Assembly: GCA_029204225.1 (NCBI GenBank)
Contig: CM055093.1
Span: 20,434,595 to 20,498,594 of the forward strand
DNA length: 64,000 nucleotides
Source: Diphasiastrum complanatum
Lineage: Eukaryota > Streptophyta > Lycopodiopsida > Lycopodiales > Lycopodiaceae
Direction of reading: 5' to 3'
In this document: piece by piece, positions 20,051 to 30,458 of the stretch
Position numbering within the stretch: the stretch's first letter is position 1
Layout of the letters: the number at the start of each line of letters is the position of its first letter
Translations under genes and position numbers: made by a program
Notes under the pieces: generated by a model
The model's input: only the letters and a program-made list of their open reading frames with translations
Told to the model about the DNA's origin: nothing
Databases searched by the model: none

Positions 20051-21889
20051 TCACCATATCCATGATAGTGCCTCCTTGATGTTGACTTCTTTGATGAACT
20101 TGAGAGCTTTGCACCACTTGATCACTTTTTCCATTGATTTGTTCCATCCTTGAAACATATGGTTGATCCAAAAGCTCAAAAATAGCTGAAATTCCATGAG
20201 AAAATAAAGAGTCCTTCTTGACTCATAAGGATCACAAAGATCCAACATCATGTTACCAAGATCTCGAGAATTTGGCTCATCAACATTGGCAAGACTATGC
20301 ATGCTATAATAACCAAGAGTTCGCATCATATGTTCATGCTTGATTTCCATTCTAATCTCAGATCTAATGAGGCTAAATACTTTATTATGGAGATAAGTGT
20401 CCTTAGAGGATGATTCACTTACTCTCATAAAGAGTTTACAATTTGCCTCAATACATGAAAAAAGACAAATTTTCATACTATGAATGAGCAAATCACTCTT
20501 GCTCTTGCAAGATTCAAGAGCATACATTTGATGAAATAACCATTTGCTTTCTAATTGATCTAAAATCAATTTGAAATCATTAAGAACATCAACTATGTTC
20601 TCAAGAGAGACACCATACTCAACTAGTATTGCTTTACTCCAACTTTGAGTTGCAAAAGTCTCACCAAAGCAAATTGATTCACCAAATGACATATGAGAAG
20701 AAAGCATAAGATCTATACCACTTGAAATGTGCTCCTCTTTCCCTTGAAATGTGAGCCATATGAGCTCAACCATGTCTCTTGATATTCTTCTTGGAATCAT
20801 AACTTGAGAAGGACTCTCCTCCTCAATCCTTGGCACACTTGAACCTTGAGATGACTCCTTAAGATCAACTTCTTGGTGCTCCTCCTTGATGAAAATCCGA
20901 GACCTCCATGTCTCATAATGATCACAATAAACATGACCATACATTGTGCACTTTCTATGATCAACAATATTACTTATGCTAGAACCATAAGTCCAAAAAT
21001 CACCACAACTTGACATGATTTTTCTAATATTGAAATCAAGAACTATTTCCATCTCAATAAGGCTAACTACTTGCTTATGGATATAAGTGTCCACTTTGGA
21101 TGCTTCACTTATTCTCATAAGAAGTTTACAACTTGCCTTTAAAATTGAAAATTTACAACTTTCAACATTATGAATGAACACATCATTCATGATCTTATTG
21201 AAACCAAAAGAAAATACATCATGAAGACATTTCCATTTCCTTGTCTTTATACTCAATGTAAGTTTACAAGGAAAACATGCTTTGCTATCTATTAAGGCAT
21301 CACACTCAACTAGTATTGCCTTAATCCACATTTGAGATACAAAAATCTCTTCAAAGCAAAATAGTTCTTCAAAAGATGTCATGAGAGCATAAATGGAACT
21401 ATTTTCATTTTGTGATTGCTCCTCCTTAATTTTGCTTGGTTTCTCTTGGATCATAACAATAACTTTGAACTTATCCAAAGTTCCAAACAAAATGCTTTCC
21501 AAGAACATGAAATAAATCCAAGTGACATTCATGAAAGAAACATCTTTCTTTGCATCTTGAACCAAACAATGCACTTCCAAATGAAAAACTTCTAGAGGTT
21601 TGAAATGTGTGGTGATGGATTTTTGAAGACAACTCTTGTAAGTCCTTGTGAGACTCCAAGCCTCATGCATCTTTCCACAAAGGAAACACATTTCCTTAGA
21701 TTTGTCCTTCTTGCCTTTGCATTTTGCACTTGAATCTCCATCCTTCACCTCGGCCCCCTTGCTTTGGTTCTCCTTGGATGGATTGGTCTTCATTTTGTAG
21801 CATCTTGAGACAAAATGATCTCTCTTGCCACAAAGGTTGCATTTAGGATCCTTACTTGCCTCCAATAGGTTGCCACCTATTGATGCCAT
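20051..21889 (-). CDS. N1 long open frame: CCHC zinc knuckle plus drifted pol-derived tail
   Basis: The start at 21889 (MASIGGNLLEASKDPK) is chosen because the sister copy at 43035 keeps MASIGG; the frame is open further up to 22066. It encodes 612 residues from this ATG. A CCHC knuckle (CNLCGKRDHFVSRC) lies 17-30 residues in, with a second degenerate CFLCGKMHEAW. Two later modules resemble each other: IKAILVECDALID and SKAILVEYGVSLE, then RISEASKVDTYI and RVSESSSKDTYL. By eye these align with the copia region before RT (YKAMLDEYDALIE) and with the RNase H end (HARSKHIEI), but without the integrase, YVDD or RNase H catalytic residues. It ends EALSWIW, shared with the A1/A2 tails. No stop interrupts it. 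It may encode a Gag-like RNA-binding protein; that is inference. Confidence 0.75.
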   Translation of the reverse strand: MASIGGNLLEASKDPKCNLCGKRDHFVSRCYKMKTNPSKENQSKGAEVKDGDSSAKCKGKKDKSKEMCFLCGKMHEAWSLTRTYKSCLQKSITTHFKPLEVFHLEVHCLVQDAKKDVSFMNVTWIYFMFLESILFGTLDKFKVIVMIQEKPSKIKEEQSQNENSSIYALMTSFEELFCFEEIFVSQMWIKAILVECDALIDSKACFPCKLTLSIKTRKWKCLHDVFSFGFNKIMNDVFIHNVESCKFSILKASCKLLMRISEASKVDTYIHKQVVSLIEMEIVLDFNIRKIMSSCGDFWTYGSSISNIVDHRKCTMYGHVYCDHYETWRSRIFIKEEHQEVDLKESSQGSSVPRIEEESPSQVMIPRRISRDMVELIWLTFQGKEEHISSGIDLMLSSHMSFGESICFGETFATQSWSKAILVEYGVSLENIVDVLNDFKLILDQLESKWLFHQMYALESCKSKSDLLIHSMKICLFSCIEANCKLFMRVSESSSKDTYLHNKVFSLIRSEIRMEIKHEHMMRTLGYYSMHSLANVDEPNSRDLGNMMLDLCDPYESRRTLYFLMEFQLFLSFWINHMFQGWNKSMEKVIKWCKALKFIKEVNIKEALSWIW

Positions 21890-22066
21890 GATGAGGAAGT
21901 AAAACTTTGTGATATGACTTTTCAAAATGTAATTTGTGACTCTCAAGAAACTAGATTTGAACACATTCAACAATCTAGAAGGATCTACACAAGACAAATT
22001 TTGAATCATATCTCTTTTCAACCTAGTCAATTGGAAACTAATTTTTGCTTTGATCACTAAGACCAA

Positions 22067-23897
22067 GGCACTCTATCAAATCACAAAAATCAGATTCAAA
22101 CACCCCTATTGGACTCAACAAACACCAATGACTCTTTCTTTTGAGAGTTGGAATGGATTTGAAAAGATTTGACTCCTAGATTTTTCTTTTCTCTTGACTA
22201 GTTCACTCAACTTTTGATATTCTTGAACAAAGGATGGGTTTTGTTTCAAATACTTGAAAATCAAACTCAATCACTTCTTTTGGACTCACTCTTGACCCAA
22301 ATAATCTCACTCTTAAGATTTTGATTGAATTTGATTTGATTCGACAACAAATTAAACCACTAACTTTCACAAAAAAAAAATGATCTACACTAGATCACAT
22401 AAACTTGACATGTATACTTGATTCAAACACACAAAGATCAGATCCAATCACGCCTTTTGGAATCCTCTTGACCCAAATAATCTCACTCTTGAGATTTGGA
22501 ATGGACATGAAATGGTTTGATAACAATCTATGTCAATAATTTTTCACCAAGCTTAAAAATTAGACATCTAGAGATTCACAAAGATCCCAACCATGTATGA
22601 ACACTCAAATATGGACTCCTCCTTGTTCTATACTCCCAATGGGATCACAACTTGACCCTCACCCTCTCACAAAGAAAGTTGAATTAGAACTTATTTGAGT
22701 TTCATACATACAATGTCAAATTGTGCTCAAAAATTGAATTCATTCACCCCTATTGGACTCCACCAAGTACCAATGACTCTACCTCTTTAGAGTTGGAATG
22801 AAATTCAAAAATGTGATACTTCTCTCTCACTAAGATATGTGCTTACAAAGAGCTAATGCCACTTAGCAAGATTTGATCACAATGAAGGAGACAATTTTTC
22901 CACCAAAGTCAAGAAATGAGTTACTAGAACTTGCCCTCTACAAAGGAAGGAACTCTTAGGATTTTTGGATCAAACACTACACATGTGACTTACACACCTC
23001 TATGACTCTCTTTCAAGCCAAACAAAACTCAACTCTTTGAGTAGGAGTGGAACAATGTGACTTAGATCTCAAAAATCACTTCTAGAACTCTCCAACAATG
23101 CTTATCACTTGTATTGGTAGATTTTGCCTTTATGAGTGTTTGTGCTCTAGAAATTCACTTAAGATTTCACTTGGAGGACTTATCCAAGGCTGACTTCTAG
23201 CACTTAGATGCTTCTAGTCTCAACCCTTTCACTCTTGAACACATCTAGAGTGAAGATACAATGGATTTCAATCTCTTCCCTTGCAAATCACTCCTTAATC
23301 TATGGTTTTTGGCAATCTTTCACTCTCAACTTTAATGCACACCCAAAGCATATGAAGATCAGCTTTAATGTACTGTAATAAAGATTCAAATCATCTATAT
23401 GATTGATCTATACCAAGAACAAATCAAAGGAATAGAAACAATGCATTACAAAGCTTGAAAAATGCACTAGATTGACTAGTTTTGGGTGTATGAGGCATTA
23501 AATGCACCAAAACTGAATTTTATTGCTCATAACAGGTTATGTAAGGCCTCACACGTGTGGTAAGTACACATGAAGCCCACAAAAATATTTGGTACAAATA
23601 TAATGATTCTATCTATCTATTCAAACTCGCTACCTCAAGATTAGCTAGTTTCCAAAAAACCTGCTAGTTTGGGTGTATGAGTAAGATATAGCATCAAACT
23701 GAAAAATATAGCTCCAAAACTGGTACTGTACGTCCTCACACGTGTGAAGAGTAACCCTGCATCCCACAACCAAGTTTGATGCACAAATATCAAGGCTAAC
23801 TAACTCTTCAAACTCGCCCACTCAAGATTAGTGAGTTTTCTCAAAAAACTTGCCAATCTGGGTGTTGTTTAGATCAATGCTTTAATCTCTTGTACTT
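22067..23897 (-). other. Long leader of N1
   Basis: About 1.8 kb between the primer site and the long frame, with no substantial frame. It carries repeated 'ttggactc.....caaata.tctcactctt.agatttgga' type blocks (about 22130, 22290, 22460, 22750). A related leader with the same blocks in reverse orientation lies at 41375-42950. Confidence 0.7.
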
Positions 23898-23910
23898 GGC
23901 TCTGATACCA

Positions 23911-24773
23911 TGTGAAATTTCAGAGAAATAAAGACCAAGAATGGATCTACATCAGATCCTCAAGAGGTTTTGGAAGCTAGATTACATGATCTACTAATCA
24001 ACCAATGATTAGATCTAGAATTAGATCAATTCCCCATCAAAAATCTAGCAAGAACAACAAGCAAATGATTAAACTTGAGACCTACTGCCTTCACACGTGT
24101 GAAGAACAGTACCTGTACGGAATTACAGCAGAGAGTGAAGTACACAAGTGTTAGAAAGCAATAGAACCATAAAATCACAACACAAATATGAGAATACTCA
24201 AGATATGCCTCCAAAACCAAGATCTTGCCTCATTGATCTCAAAGTGGATCCATCATGGATTAAATACAAAAATCATCATACTCTCTCTCTAAGACACTTC
24301 CAGCACGTGTGAGACAGGTCATAGTGCTTATCCATATCCACTTTGGCTAAGATTCCATTAATTTGCCACATCATCATTGGTGGCTAGTGTTGACCTTCTA
24401 GATTCCTACAAATTAGGAGATAGGTCCTACAATCTAGGAGATTTGACTTTTGACATGTATGAAATCTATATACAATGGATCTGAACTTTCTATATGATAT
24501 TTCACACGTGGGAGACCACTCCTACCCATGTGATATAGCATTTTCTACCACTAGAATGGTGCCAAGTGTCATAATACTACTAAACTAGTTTTTGGCCAAT
24601 TTAGCCACTAGTTTCCAATTTAAATGATATGTACAACATTTATGATCTATCTAAATGACTTAGGCATAGATTTCACACGTGGGAACAGGCTCCACACATG
24701 TCTAATGATGATAGGTACAAGTCATTATGGTATTTACAAGATTTAACCAAGTTAGCTTTTGCCAATTTTAACA
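23911..24773 (-). repeat. 5' LTR of N1
   Basis: 863 bases, nearly identical to 19071-19933. On the minus strand it is followed at once by the tRNA-iMet primer site. The flanking base block AAGGC at 24774 is the right half of the target duplication. Confidence 0.95.
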
Positions 24774-25636
24774 AAGGCTTCTCAAGAAGCATCACAAGTT
24801 ATCTTTTTTGAAGGTATTCAAGTTATGATAAGGCCAAGGTGTGAGGAGGAGTTTCTTCTTCATATGATCTCAAAAAGATCTTCAAGATGCATGGCCGAGT
24901 CTTTATGGCTCACCTTACATGGCAAAGAGGGGCATCTTTCATTTTGTATCTACTACAACACATTCATATATGCTTCTCTTCCTTTGCTTGAAATGCTATC
25001 TTGTTTCATTGAATTTTTTGGATCTCAAAGTTCAGAAAAAGCTATACTAGTTTTGTATGATGCTTATGGTATGAACATGTTTCTTGTCATTATTGACTTA
25101 GATATGTTTCCAATACTTTTTGATAGCAAGATATTATATTGTCAAAAGTATGCTCTTGGTTCTAGTAAGAACAAGATTGAGCTTGGTACTCACTTTTTTG
25201 AAGATCATGTTTTCACATGTTTTGAGGCAATTGTAAACTCCTCTTGAGATTAAGTGAAGCATCCAAAGTGGACACTTACATCCTTGAGAGAGTAACTAGC
25301 CTAAAAAAGATCAAGATAGTCCTTGATATCAAGATTAGATCCATCATGGATATAGTTCATTGTATGTGGACTAGTCAAGCTAGAAAGCATAATCTTGATA
25401 GTCATCATTGTTTCACATCTTATGATCTTGATCTCCATGATCCTTATGAGGCTTGGAAGCCTCAGATTTCTCTATTTATGGTACATCCATCATGCAAGTG
25501 GAACTTTCAAGGCAAAGATCATCATCAAGCATGGAGGAAGCCCATGATAATAGTGGCATATTGGTGGAGCACTCTTCAAAGGCATTGGCAAGAGATCTCT
25601 ACCAAAGAGATCTTATCATGGATATGGTGAGGGTGC
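24774..25636 (+). pseudogene. A1 3' frame: drifted copia pol tail
   Basis: Two abutting frames (to 25244, then 25244-25630) continue the A1 polyprotein after N1. Hinge text 'SKRSSRCMAESLWLTLHGKEG' is followed by AILVLYDAYGMN, then RLSEASKVDTYILERVTSLKK and DLDLHDPYEAWKP, ending EILSWIW. RT is absent. SEASKVDTYI and the following helix align loosely with the copia RNase H end. One frameshift at about 25244 separates the halves. The same module recurs at 61044-61437 (almost identical), in N1, and in broken form at 44836-45850. Confidence 0.7.
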
Positions 25637-25753
25637 TGCTATGATGGATCCCTTGGCTGATCTTCACTTCTTATGCATACCAAAGGATCCACTCAAAAGG
25701 ATTTACAAACTTCTCAAGTGATCTAGTACCTTTCCAAGCTATTTTTTGAGGAG

Positions 25754-26490
25754 TGTGAGAAATTGGCAAAAATCTAGCTTGGTATTTTTTATGATAGAAG
25801 TTTGTAAGTGAATCTCACATGTGTGGAGGATGTTCCCACATGTGGAGAATTGTAAAGGTGTAGGATGTTGATAGGGTCAAATTTGGCATAGATGGCAAAT
25901 TATCCATTTCCACTTGTAATGCCACTATTGAGACAAAATAGAGCAGGAGGCCAAACTCGTGCCAATTAGAGTGTAGACAAGTGTAATGCTTTTGTTTGAT
26001 GAAGTTTAAGAGGTCCAATAGGATTTAGAGGTGGAACCATGAGTGGTCCAATAGAATTTAGAGGTGCATGGATCAATGGTCCAATAGGATTAAGAGGTGG
26101 CAAAGTGTGGTCCAATCATAGTTAAGCATAGTGGTAGCTCGTGGATCTACTAGTATCATTGTACTCCTCATTTGGATCTAATTGATTTTGGAGATTGAGT
26201 GGATTTTGAGTGTTATTGGATTTCTAGCTTTCTCTCTCTACCCGAGCGCTCATGATGATTTTCTCTCTTTACCCAAGGAGAGCAGCTTGCTTTTATTTAG
26301 AATAATTTTTGAATACTTTCCACACGTGTGAGTGAGAGTTGGAAGTGATTGAATGCATGTAGTAGTGTGGTTTTGCCATATAATCAAAGATAGATCTTAA
26401 ATCTCAATCTAGTCTTGATCTTCGTGCATCTACACACCTTAGGAGATCACAAGTACATGTTGTGGACAGTCCACACGTGTGAAATCAACA
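25754..26490 (+). repeat. 3' LTR of A1
   Basis: Starts TGTGAGAAATTGGC after a purine-rich ttgaggag and ends GTGAAATCAACA. Compared with the 819-base LTR at 61561 it lacks about 55 bases after gagaattgtaaa. Carries CACACGTGTG at about 26322 and 26474. Confidence 0.92.
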
Positions 26491-26760
26491 AAAGGAACCA
26501 ACTGAATCAAATGGCTTTTGCCTAGTACTTACTTTCATTCAATTTTTCACATCTAATATTAATTTTGACACAATACTATTAGGAGTAAGCCATTCATCAC
26601 CACCAAAAGTTCACAATGGAATCTCTTCAAGCTTTCCTAAACTACCATGCATATCCAGAATGTATTTGAATTAATAGAAAAATATATATTGTAAAACATC
26701 AATAATGTCTTTTGCATTCATGGTGGGTGCCTTCACTTAAATAAGCTTTATGAGATTTTA
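26491..26760 (-). pseudogene. Cassette-gene fragment (middle part)
   Basis: On the minus strand the text LGKLEEIPL and TPNSIVSKLILDVKN can be read. It corresponds to FDKLEAIPLPSFQ and TPDSIVSESLRCKLLIDIKN of the 12.1-13.4 kb gene. Stops and indels are present. Confidence 0.6.
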
Positions 26761-27059
26761 GAAGATGATTATGAGAGCATTCCCATTATGTAACATAGCT
26801 CATTTAAAATAAAAAATAGAAATAGATTTTCAAATTGCCAGTTTACAACATGAAAGCATTACATCAGTTGGATTTGCCTATGTTGAACATGCCAATCTGT
26901 AGATGGTATTATCTCAAGTTAAAATAATGCAAAACTAATAACTATACTGGTTCAGGTCACAGTTTGACAATAAGAAAAGTAACTGTATGTTGTTATTGTG
27001 ATCCTATCACCTAGTTACATTTGATAAGACTGATGGAACTTTGAATCTAGAACTACACA

Positions 27060-27320
27060 AATTTGAGAATTTGGTGCTCAGCTTATGGCAATCACTATGG
27101 CAAGAAGACCTAAGTCCAAAATTGAATTTGTGATTTTTCAAAATGAGAAAAATGAAGCTGGCATTTGGATATTTTATTCTTAGATATTTATATCCATCAA
27201 GCATAAGTGAATGGGAGGCTATACAACCGCTTGCATTCATTCAGATATTGGAAAATTGCAATATAGGGGAAGAACTTCGAAAGAGCTTGTAGATCATCGC
27301 ATTTGAATCCTAGCAAAAAA
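27060..27320 (+). pseudogene. Cassette-gene fragment (N-terminal part), inverted
   Basis: The plus strand reads MARRPKSKIEFVIFQNEKNEA (start near 27098), then HSDIGKLQYRGRTSKELVDH. This matches MARRPRSTIDFVILYNEK and HSDVGKLQYKGRSPKELADC of the 12.1-13.4 kb gene. It points opposite to the neighbouring fragment at 26491-26760, so this copy was rearranged after it moved. Confidence 0.75.
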
Positions 27321-28029
27321 AAAAAAACAAAGACTGTATTTCTAACGATTAATAATTGGAGAAATAAACCAACTCATTCTAATGCTCAAGCTCACCCCAA
27401 AATTAGTGATATGTCATTTTTTAACGAATCATCACAATAGCTTATTGTATCACGACAAATTAAAAAGAAAAAATTAGATTGACTTGAGCCTAACTAAAGC
27501 CTAGAGTTTCACAAAGTTACATAAAAGGGCAAATGTTATGCCAAGAAGCTTCTCAAAAAATTTCTCATAAATTGTTATAATGCTTAAAACAAGTGCCATT
27601 AAGACAAAAGTGGGGAAGTGTTGAAGTGCATTGATGTTGGTCACCAAGTAAAAGAGAGATAGAAAAAAATCACACGAATCTTACAAAGGGTAAGGCCTAG
27701 AGTCTCTCAAACTTTTTGCCCTTTCCTTTAGAGTACTTGTCGAGGGGAAGATCAAAAAGCCTTCAATGCTAGGCTTTACAATGTACATATATTTCAATCT
27801 AGTGGAAAAAACCTAAGGGATTGTGTTGGCATTTCACTTCATATGTTTGAAGTGATTTTAATCAAGCAAAGGACTTCATTCCTTTGGAAATCATGGTTTC
27901 CGCTTTGTGCATGGATTATTTTATGGAAATAAATACCATGAGCATCATCAATAGAATACAATATACTTACAAACCAACTAAATTATTCTGGGAAGGGATA
28001 TTGAGCATATCTGCCTGTCACAAGGTTTC
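27321..28029. other. No recognisable gene
   Basis: AT-rich stretch with a run of 12 A at about 27317. No repeat or frame of note was recognised. Confidence 0.35.
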
Positions 28030-28610
28030 TGACTAGAAAATTTCAAGCAAACTCAAGGATAGTTAGAATTGTAGTAATATATTAAACTCTTTTTTAAAAT
28101 CTTCAAATCTATAAAGGTAATTTCTAAGTAGAACAAGTTCCAGCAGACTCAAGGAAAGTGAGAAACTCTTTTTTAAAATATTCAAATCTATAAAGGTAAT
28201 TTCTAAGTAGAACAAGTTCAAGCATACTCAAGCAAAGTGAGAAACTCTTTTTTAAAATATTCAAATCTATAAAGGTAATTTCTAAGTAGAACAAGTTCAA
28301 GCAGACTCAAGCAAAGTGAGAAACTCTTTTTTAAAATATTCAAATCTATAAAGGTAATTTCTAAGTAGAACAAGTTCAAGCAGACTCAAGGATGGTGAGA
28401 ATTGAAGCAGTCGACCATTCTACTTTAATTTTGCTAGAATTTTCAAATTTTTGTCAAGGTTTTCTGATCATGAGTAACTAACGTTCGGGCAGACTCAAAG
28501 GACAGTAGGAATTGCAGTGATGTATTATACTTTTGCCAAAATTTTCAAATTTGTGAAGGTTTCCGAGTAGAAAAAGCTGAAGCACACTGAAAGATAGTGA
28601 TAATTGGGTA
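28030..28610. repeat. Tandem array of about 79-base units
   Basis: Four almost identical units lie at about 28083-28161, 28162-28240, 28241-28319 and 28320-28400. Each holds aaactcttttttaaaat(a/c)ttc, taaaggtaatttctaagtag and caagttc(a/c)agca(g/t)actcaag. More diverged units flank them on both sides. The array ends about 180 bases past the 3' end of the gene at 28788-29543. Confidence 0.85.
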
Positions 28611-28787
28611 AGCGTTTTTCTCATCACTACAAAGCCAGGGTCCTAGAGTCATCAGATCACAAAAATGGTAATTACACTGATGTAATTTTACATCATCAGA
28701 GTAGTCGACATAGGCAGCAGACGGAAATTAAGATGATCAAAGCAACCTGGAATACATGACACAAGCTTCTATCATGAGGTTGCCGAA

Positions 28788-29543
28788 TTAGGGTCTAGAG
28801 TATTTTCTCCGACCAAAGGCCGGTAGACAACAGAAAAGTTTGTCAGCAAAGTGTTGCCTAGTTGCCACGGTTTCCTCAGCCTCATTTTCGGCGTCATCCA
28901 TGCAAGTATTTAGACAAAAACCAGGATAATTTCTCTTCAAAGGTTGTGAGAATTCATTCTCCGGGCACGGGTGCTCTTCAATAGAGCATAATTTGGGCTT
29001 ACCCGGCATGTCCTCGACCCGCTTGAATAAGACTATATCTGAGGAATTCGATATAGAGATAGAAATTCCAGACGCCGATTTCGTTCTTCGTAGCTCGAAA
29101 TGATCACTAAATGGCCGTGGCTTGAGGTGCAAGTACTTGTAGCCTGTAGCTGATCCAGAACTGGGCATCTGTATGTTGGGCTGAAAGAAAACTTTGCAAC
29201 TGTTGTCATTTGCCACTGCATGTACGTAGGGCTGCTCCGATTCATCGGACTTCAGAACGAGATTACACGAGTTGCAGATATCCGGAGGCGCATGATCCAG
29301 CATAGAAAAATTATCGTTTCCATCTTCCTGTCTCATGACCTGCAATGTCGTTTGAGGTTGACTGTCTTCATGAGGGGGATCAGCGTGCATATGCTTAGGA
29401 GCTATAATTTGAGCCGAAGTAACTAGAGGTCTGCTGCTGAAGCATGATCTGTAGGTAGGCAGGTACGACGAATATATTGCTGCATCACGGCGTTGATGTT
29501 CATCTGCTGCAATTCGGGAAGCAGCAGCACAATGGCGCTCCAT
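28788..29543 (-). CDS. Uncharacterised plant protein, single exon
   Basis: A clean 251-codon frame from the ATG at 29543 (MERHCAAASRIAADEHQRRD). It is open 37 codons further to 29654, but a TATA-like gtataaaaatt at 29604-29614 favours the inner start. Composition differs from the transposons: higher GC, mixed codons. Visible features are a CNSCNLVL pair of cysteines near residue 90, a Ser-rich SASGISISISNSSDIV segment, KPRPFSD and a C-terminal LFCCLPAFGRRKYSRP that could be a membrane or lipid-anchor tail. No known domain recognised. It has no second copy in the window. It is the best candidate for an ordinary host gene, perhaps truncated. Confidence 0.65.
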   Translation of the reverse strand: MERHCAAASRIAADEHQRRDAAIYSSYLPTYRSCFSSRPLVTSAQIIAPKHMHADPPHEDSQPQTTLQVMRQEDGNDNFSMLDHAPPDICNSCNLVLKSDESEQPYVHAVANDNSCKVFFQPNIQMPSSGSATGYKYLHLKPRPFSDHFELRRTKSASGISISISNSSDIVLFKRVEDMPGKPKLCSIEEHPCPENEFSQPLKRNYPGFCLNTCMDDAENEAEETVATRQHFADKLFCCLPAFGRRKYSRP

Positions 29544-29603
29544 CGATGATCGTGGACACCAGCAAAAACGATGATGAAAAGCAAGAAAGAGGGAATTAAG
29601 CAG

Positions 29604-29614
29604 AATTTTTATAC
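29604..29614 (-). promoter_or_regulatory. TATA-like box of the 28.8-29.5 kb gene
   Basis: gtataaaaatt on the minus strand, about 60 bases upstream of the ATG at 29543. The spacing allows a short 5' untranslated region. Confidence 0.5.
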
Positions 29615-29654
29615 CCTTCACAGCGTAGCCTTTGGGAGTAATAAAATCATGCAT

Positions 29655-30370
29655 GAAAAAAGCAAAAGCAAAAGCAAAAGAGGATCTGCATGTGTGTCAT
29701 GGTCTCTCTACACCAAACACAAGCCCATGTGTTTGGCCTTGCCTCAGTTAGCCTGTATTGTACTGAAAATCTTTAGGTCCTCTTAAGGGGTGGAAGGTCA
29801 TGTCCCCAAGGCCTTTCACCCTATGAGGTGGACGTATGAGTTAGGCGGACATACCAAGGGGTATGGCCTTACGGTGCCATAATGGAAAGTGCAATTTTAG
29901 CTTTAATTTGTTAATTAGTTTCCTTCTTGTAGAGAATTTTGTTGTTGTCGATAGAATATGAGTGTGAGTAGCTAGTGATGGCTTGTCAAATGGCACGTGG
30001 GTATTGGACATGAGGCTAAAAGCCTCATGTAATATAAATGGGTTTGTTCAAGCATCGATCTACGCATATGTCAGATTTAGATTTAATGTTTAAATTTCTT
30101 ACAAATGTTGACAATTAATATTAGTCGCGAACTCTTATTGTCATTGATTTACTTTTTACAATTTCTTTAGTATTACTTGAACATGTTTAATATACAGATT
30201 TTGATTATGAGATGGAGGATCCCTCTTCCCCCCTCACCCTTGGCTGTTTTGTCGTCCCCTTTCCACTGTACCCTATCGCGTGAACAAACCTCGACCTTTC
30301 GTGTCTCTTAATTTGCCATGTCCGAACCCTTCTTTCCCTTTGGATCCCCCCACCCCCATATCGAGAATAT

Positions 30371-30375
<5 letters not shown>
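29655..30375. other. Upstream flank, no gene seen
   Basis: No frame or repeat recognised. A GC-richer patch (about 29760-29890) has the look of old transposon or genic flank but matches nothing else in the window. Confidence 0.35.

Positions 30376-30455
<80 letters not shown>
30376..30455. repeat. (CT)n microsatellite, about 80 bases
   Basis: Pure CT dinucleotide run flanked by ttcca and gccca. Open frames of SLSLSL or ERERER here are artefacts of the repeat. Confidence 0.97.

Positions 30456-30458
<3 letters not shown>

Larger units (their letters stand above)
19071..24773 (-). mobile_element. Young non-autonomous copia-type element N1
   Basis: Two 863-base LTRs (19071-19933 and 23911-24773) start TGTGAAATTTCAG and end ATTTTAACA. 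I saw only two differences between them (near 19308 and 19431). The 5-bp target duplication AAGGC flanks it at 19066-19070 and 24774-24778. Reading on the minus strand: 5' LTR, primer site TGGTATCAGAGCC (23910-23898), a leader of about 2 kb, one long frame (21889-20051), a purine-rich tract (19946-19934) and the 3' LTR. There is no integrase, RT or intact RNase H motif. The near-identical LTRs mean recent movement, so its enzymes were supplied in trans. Confidence 0.95.
16071..26490 (+). mobile_element. Non-autonomous Ty1/copia copy A1, split by N1
   Basis: Order: truncated 5' LTR (16071-16771), primer site TGGTATCAGAGCC at 16772, leader, gag/protease frames (17531-19018), the N1 insertion (19071-24773 plus duplicated AAGGC), a drifted 3' frame (24774-25636), a purine-rich stretch ttgaggag and a 3' LTR (25754-26490). 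The 5' LTR lacks about 135 bases of its start; the 3' LTR has a short internal deletion after gagaattgtaaa. The integrase core and RT are missing. The uninterrupted host sequence across the N1 insertion site can be read at 56170-56210 in copy A2, which proves the nesting. Confidence 0.9.
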
